Shown here: positions 5,224-8,190 of the stretch, piece after piece
Layout of the letters: each line of letters opens with the position of its first letter
Position numbering within the stretch: the stretch's first letter is position 1
NCBI GenBank assembly: GCA_019232645.1
Contig: JAFANO010000136.1
Location: forward strand, 1-8,190
Direction: 5' to 3'
Origin: Planctomycetaceae bacterium
Lineage (GTDB): Bacteria > Planctomycetota > Planctomycetia > Isosphaerales > Isosphaeraceae
Length of the DNA stretch: 8,190 nucleotides
Notes under the pieces: model-generated
Database searches by the model: none
Told to the model about the DNA's origin: nothing
Seen by the model: only the letters and a program-made list of their open reading frames with translations
Position numbers and translations under genes: made by a program

Positions 5224-7560
5224 GTGCCCGAGGCGATTTTGGAAAAACTCGGCCAGGCGTTGAGCAAGATCGATCGACCCGGCACATTCTGTGTCAGTGG
5301 CAGTGTCCCCGCGGTGCTGCCCGGGTTGGAGGTCGAGGGCCTGGGGCCGATCGGTCTGCCCCTCACCGCCAAGACGGCGAAAGAGTTGAAGAAGCAGTGC
5401 GAGCAAGCCCCCTACGGCAAAGGCACGGAGACCCTCGTCGACACGAGCGTTCGGCGAGTCTGGCGGATGGAGCAGGGTCGCTTCTCGCTGACCAATCCCG
5501 AATGGAAACGTCTCATCGAGGAGATGGTCCGCAAGGTTCAAGAGGAGTTGGGGCTGGAGAAGCAGAAGCTGGAGAGTCATCTCTATGATCTGCTGCTCTA
5601 TGAGCCGGGGAGCTTCTTCTTGCCCCATCGCGACGGCGAGAAGCTCGATCGGATGGTCGCGACTCTGGTCGTCGTGCTCCCTTCGTCGCATGAGGGGGGC
5701 GAGCTCGTGGTCCGGCACGACGGACGGGAGCAGACGATCGACTTCGGCGGCGCCGAGGACAGCCAGTTTCACCTCCACTTCGCCGCGTTCTATGCCGATT
5801 GCGAGCACGAGGTCCGCCCCCTCCGGAAGGGATATCGCCTCTGCCTGGTCTACAACCTGACGCTCGCGAAATCGAAGAAGTCCATCCCCGCGCCGCGCGA
5901 TTCGGAACACATCGAGAGGATCGCTCCGCTCCTTCGAGAATGGGCGGCGGACGACTCGGCCGAGAAACTGGTCATCACGCTGGACCATCAATATACGCAG
6001 GACGGGCTCGCCTGGGATGCGCTGAAAGGCGTGGATCGCGTCAAGGCGCGCGTCCTCCTCGAGGCCGCACGCCAAGCAGGCTGCAAGGCCTATCTGGCGT
6101 CGCTGACGTTCTGGGAATCGGGTTCGGCGGAGTACGCCGGTGGCGGATATCGCTCCGGGCGCCGCCGTCGCTGGAACGATGACGACGATGAGGATGAGGA
6201 CGACGCCAGCCAGTACGAGATGGGGGAGATCTTCGACTCCAGATTGACCGCGATGCACCTGATCGACAGCGAGGGCAACGGGCTGCCTCTGGAAGAGTTG
6301 AGCGTCGAAGAAGACGACCTCCTCGACCCCGACTCGCTCACGGACGTCGAGCCCGAGGAGGAATTCGAAGGCTATACGGGCAACGAGGGCATGACCCTCG
6401 AACGCTGGTACCGGCATGCCGCGATCTTCCTCTGGCCCGAGAGGCGGCATTTCGAGATCCTTTGCGATCGCGACAGCCGGGAAGTCATCCCCGTGCTGAA
6501 CCAGATGGTGAAGCGGTGGCGGCAATCCGGCGCGGAGGACGCGGCGGCCCTCAAGGCGCAATGCATCGACCTCGCCACCGCCATCCTCGCGAGGTGGCGC
6601 GAACACCGCTACGCCCGGGCTCATCCCCAAGAACCGGGGCCAGGTAGCCTGCTGGAGACGCTCGCCGCGCTCGACGATCCCAAGCTGATCCGCGACTTCC
6701 TGGGTGACGTCATGGTCAAGGATGCATCCGTCGATCCCGGCAAGTCACTCGTGGCGGTCTGCCAGACGTACGGTTGGGGGACCTTCCCGCAGGAACTCCT
6801 GACCGTCATGAAGGGCACGACCGACGACATGATGGAGAGGAACGCCCGTCTGCTGGAGCAAATCTGCCTGGCCAAACCTCGAAAGAAGGAGGGATGGCGC
6901 GAACTCTGCGCGACCCTCGCGCAAGAACTCGTCGCGGCCATCGAGGCGATCGATCGGGCACCATCGACGACCGATTGGTATGCGCGGAAAGCGGATCGGG
7001 CGGAAGTCCTCGCCGGGCTGGCCCGATCGCTGATCGCCACCGACCAGTGCGACTTGCTGGCGCGCGTCGTGGCCCACGCCTTGGCCGCCCCGAAGAAGTA
7101 TCCGCTGACGCTCGCGCACGTGCCGGCGCTGGTGAGCCTTCAGCCCTGGCTCAAGAAGAATGTCAAGAAGCCCTGTGCCGCATTGACGCAGTGGCTCGCC
7201 GCGTGCCAGGAACAACTGGAATCTCTCACGGCTCGAGCTCCCCAGGAACCTCTCGACTTCCGTCGCGCGGCCGCGATCACTTGCAAGTGCCAGGATTGCG
7301 CCGAGCTGAAACGATTCCTGGAGGACTCGCGCGAGAAGGTGCATCGATTCAGCATGAGGCAAGATCGTCGCACTCATCTCGAGCACGAAATCCGCCAGCA
7401 CAAGTGTGACCTGGACCTCGCGACCGAACGAAATCGATCCCCGCATACCCTGGTCTGTACCAAGAACACCGCGTCGTACCAGGAAACGCTGAAGACATAC
7501 CACCAGAATCAAGGGCACCTCGCGACGGTCCGATCGATCCAAGCGAGTCTGCCGCGATGA
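5224..7560 (+). CDS. Large 2OG-Fe(II) oxygenase with long uncharacterised C-terminal region
   Basis: From the GTG start (AAGGAG 6 nt upstream) the protein has 778 residues. The N-terminal part includes SKIDRPGTFCVSGSVPAVLP (about 14-33). The oxygenase core spans about 118-211. It has H135-R-D137 in FFLPHRDGE, GGELVVRHDG, H195 in CEHEVRPL and R205 ten residues later, in KGYRLCLVYNL. These are the two His, one Asp and the Arg that bind Fe(II) and 2-oxoglutarate in prolyl-hydroxylase-like enzymes, all intact. An acidic run (D319-D327) and an Asp/Glu-rich segment to about 380 follow, then about 300 residues that look mainly helical. Near the C-terminus ITCKCQDCAELKRFL gives C687, C689 and C692, with H707, H718, C728 and C745 further on, a possible metal-binding module. 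Simple family members are about 200 residues, so roughly 570 residues are extra. The substrate is unknown; protein hydroxylation is one possibility. No signal peptide is seen, so it is likely cytoplasmic. It is apparently a single-gene unit, ending before hairpins at 7576 and 7666. Confidence 0.88.
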   Translation: MPEAILEKLGQALSKIDRPGTFCVSGSVPAVLPGLEVEGLGPIGLPLTAKTAKELKKQCEQAPYGKGTETLVDTSVRRVWRMEQGRFSLTNPEWKRLIEEMVRKVQEELGLEKQKLESHLYDLLLYEPGSFFLPHRDGEKLDRMVATLVVVLPSSHEGGELVVRHDGREQTIDFGGAEDSQFHLHFAAFYADCEHEVRPLRKGYRLCLVYNLTLAKSKKSIPAPRDSEHIERIAPLLREWAADDSAEKLVITLDHQYTQDGLAWDALKGVDRVKARVLLEAARQAGCKAYLASLTFWESGSAEYAGGGYRSGRRRRWNDDDDEDEDDASQYEMGEIFDSRLTAMHLIDSEGNGLPLEELSVEEDDLLDPDSLTDVEPEEEFEGYTGNEGMTLERWYRHAAIFLWPERRHFEILCDRDSREVIPVLNQMVKRWRQSGAEDAAALKAQCIDLATAILARWREHRYARAHPQEPGPGSLLETLAALDDPKLIRDFLGDVMVKDASVDPGKSLVAVCQTYGWGTFPQELLTVMKGTTDDMMERNARLLEQICLAKPRKKEGWRELCATLAQELVAAIEAIDRAPSTTDWYARKADRAEVLAGLARSLIATDQCDLLARVVAHALAAPKKYPLTLAHVPALVSLQPWLKKNVKKPCAALTQWLAACQEQLESLTARAPQEPLDFRRAAAITCKCQDCAELKRFLEDSREKVHRFSMRQDRRTHLEHEIRQHKCDLDLATERNRSPHTLVCTKNTASYQETLKTYHQNQGHLATVRSIQASLPR

Positions 7561-7575
7561 ATGGGCTCCAAGGCC

Positions 7576-7601
7576 GAGCCCGGCGCTATGATGCCGGGCT
7601 C
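7576..7601 (+). terminator. Hairpin just after the oxygenase gene, possible terminator
   Basis: GAGCCCGGC (7576-7584) pairs perfectly with GCCGGGCTC (7593-7601) over 9 bp, with an 8-nt loop, starting 16 nt after the oxygenase stop. No T-tract follows, so it is a weak intrinsic terminator at best, but position and stability suit a 3'-end hairpin. Confidence 0.45.
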
Positions 7602-7665
7602 TCTGGGAGTCCCGACGGGGCTCGGGGACAAGAGCACCCGGATCTTTCATCTTTCCATGGCACGG

Positions 7666-7722
7666 AGGAAACCGGCGCCGGCCCATGATTCCCTCGGAAT
7701 CATGGGCCGGCGCCGGTTTCCT
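7666..7722. repeat. 27-bp perfect palindrome with 3-nt loop, possible bidirectional terminator
   Basis: The arms at 7666-7692 and 7696-7722 are perfectly complementary over 27 bp around a CTC loop. Each arm reads AGGAAACCGGCGCCGG, then CCCATGATTCC. The outer ends are A/T-rich (AGGAAA, TTTCCT), so a transcript from either side would end its hairpin with UUUCCU, a modest U-rich tail. It could end transcription of the oxygenase gene and of any gene entering from the right. A mobile palindromic element is the alternative. Confidence 0.8.
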
Positions 7723-7910
7723 TGTCGCGCGAAGACCGGTCGGGGCTCGATCGAGCCGGAAGAGGACCACTGTCAAACACGGCGATCTCCCAGCCTCGGG
7801 GAAATTCCCAAAGAATGCGGGCGAGATTCGCGGAAAGATCGACGCCTTTGGTCAACAGCGGGTGCGACAAAACGTTGAAAAAAAACACCGGTCGCATTTT
7901 TTATTTTTTA

Positions 7911-7938
7911 TTGAGAGTCAGAATCACTCGCTTAATAT
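7911..7938 (+). promoter_or_regulatory. Candidate promoter with AT-rich upstream element
   Basis: TTGAGA (7911-7916, 5 of 6 to the -35 consensus) and TAATAT (7933-7938, 4 of 6 to the -10 consensus) are 16 bp apart. The run of T and A at 7896-7910 lies directly upstream, where an UP element would sit. It points toward the right edge, with a leader of about 230 nt to the ATG at 8173. AT-rich DNA yields such matches easily, so this is tentative. Confidence 0.4.
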
Positions 7939-8172
7939 AGATCTGAAGGTGACCGAGATAATTTTTTATAAAGCGTTCTTGATCAGGCGAAGTGGATCAA
8001 CGACCTGGCAGACGGCTGGAACACAGGAGTATCCGTGGGGAGGCGCGCTGTTCGCTCGCCACACCCAGGGAATCCACCGTATCATAAATGCTATTTTAGA
8101 GACAACTTGCGGCATGCTGTCGGGTCGTTGAAAACGAATTCGATAACTCCCGCCCGGGAGCGCGAGAGGACG

Positions 8173-8190
8173 ATGGGGTCCGATCTGCGA
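8173..8190 (+). CDS. Possible start of a gene running off the right edge
   Basis: ATG at 8173 begins MGSDLR and stays open to the edge. GAGAGGA ends 2 nt before the ATG, which is a close spacing for a ribosome-binding site. The same frame is open upstream to 7972, so another start (for example GTG in the 8030s) cannot be excluded. Six codons allow no identification. Confidence 0.25.

Larger units (their letters stand above)
7561..8190. other. Gene-poor region with hairpins and an AT-rich segment
   Basis: No convincing complete gene lies in these 630 bp. The first part carries two hairpins (7576-7601, 7666-7722). From about 7870 to 8110 the base composition turns AT-rich, with long T and A runs, quite unlike the rest of the window. 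A promoter-like signal (7911-7938) sits in the AT-rich part. On the plus strand the frame containing ATG 8173 is open from 7972 to the edge, but shows no recognisable protein before that ATG. Confidence 0.7.

Noticed and set aside
5107..6630. 507-codon minus-strand open frame opposite the oxygenase
   Set aside because: It covers the region coding for the intact HxD...H...R core on the other strand, has no recognisable domain and no ribosome-binding site.
6745..7776. 343-codon minus-strand open frame crossing the large palindrome
   Set aside because: It runs through a 27-bp hairpin and then antisense to the oxygenase; no protein family is recognisable.
7561..8131. Open frames of 105 and 148 codons after the oxygenase (starts 7561 and 7685)
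   Set aside because: Their starts lie in or just before hairpins, they cross the palindrome or the AT-rich segment, change composition midway, and lack ribosome-binding sites.
1..8190. CRISPR arrays, tRNA, rRNA, insertion sequences with transposase
   Set aside because: No regularly spaced direct repeats, no tRNA-like T-arm or cloverleaf, no rRNA wording and no transposase motifs were seen on reading both strands.

Overview
The window is GC-rich bacterial chromosome. GC drops clearly only at about 7870-8110 and, more briefly, around 4920-4980. Gene style and content suggest a planctomycete, perhaps of the Isosphaera/Singulisphaera type: an Uma2 endonuclease, a Tat-type YkuE-like phosphoesterase, a degenerate alpha/beta hydrolase with a K/E/A/P-rich tail, a small lipoprotein of planctomycete type, and GC-rich palindromes between genes. 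This assignment comes from recalled family resemblance, not from a search.

Layout. Positions 1-1704 hold three minus-strand genes, in transcription order: a secreted metallophosphoesterase (1704-850), an Uma2 endonuclease (801-232), and the first 64 codons of what looks like a large SNF2/DEAD-type helicase (193 to beyond the left edge). Gaps are only 48 and 38 bp, so co-transcription is possible. The helicase N-terminus resembles helicases that I recall next to DUF1156 methyltransferase and DUF499 genes in anti-phage islands, so a defence island may lie left of this window. A 479-bp intergenic stretch (1705-2183) carries a long perfect hairpin of dispersed-repeat type, a second hairpin and a good promoter for surE. 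Positions 2184-3513 are a two-gene operon: surE (GTG start) and a small lipoprotein whose last codons lie inside an inverted-repeat element (3480-3547). A convergent gene (3654-4781, minus) encodes an exported alpha/beta-hydrolase-fold protein whose nucleophile elbow has Gly in place of Ser. It has a promoter with a consensus -35 box about 140 nt upstream and a structured leader.

Positions 5224-7560 (plus) hold the largest gene, a 778-residue protein. It has a complete 2OG-Fe(II) oxygenase core (HxD...H...R) near the N-terminus, an acidic linker, a long helical region of unknown function and a Cys/His-rich C-terminal module. It is the most interesting protein in the window. Positions 7561-8190 hold no convincing complete gene. 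They contain two hairpins, one of them a 27-bp perfect palindrome with a 3-nt loop, then an AT-rich segment with a promoter-like signal, and possibly the start of a gene running off the right edge.

The genes do not form one pathway. surE (nucleotide salvage and stress) with its lipoprotein, and the possible phosphoesterase/Uma2/helicase unit, are the only likely co-transcribed groups. I see no complete undescribed multi-gene system here. The strongest leads are the oxygenase and whatever follows the helicase beyond the left edge.
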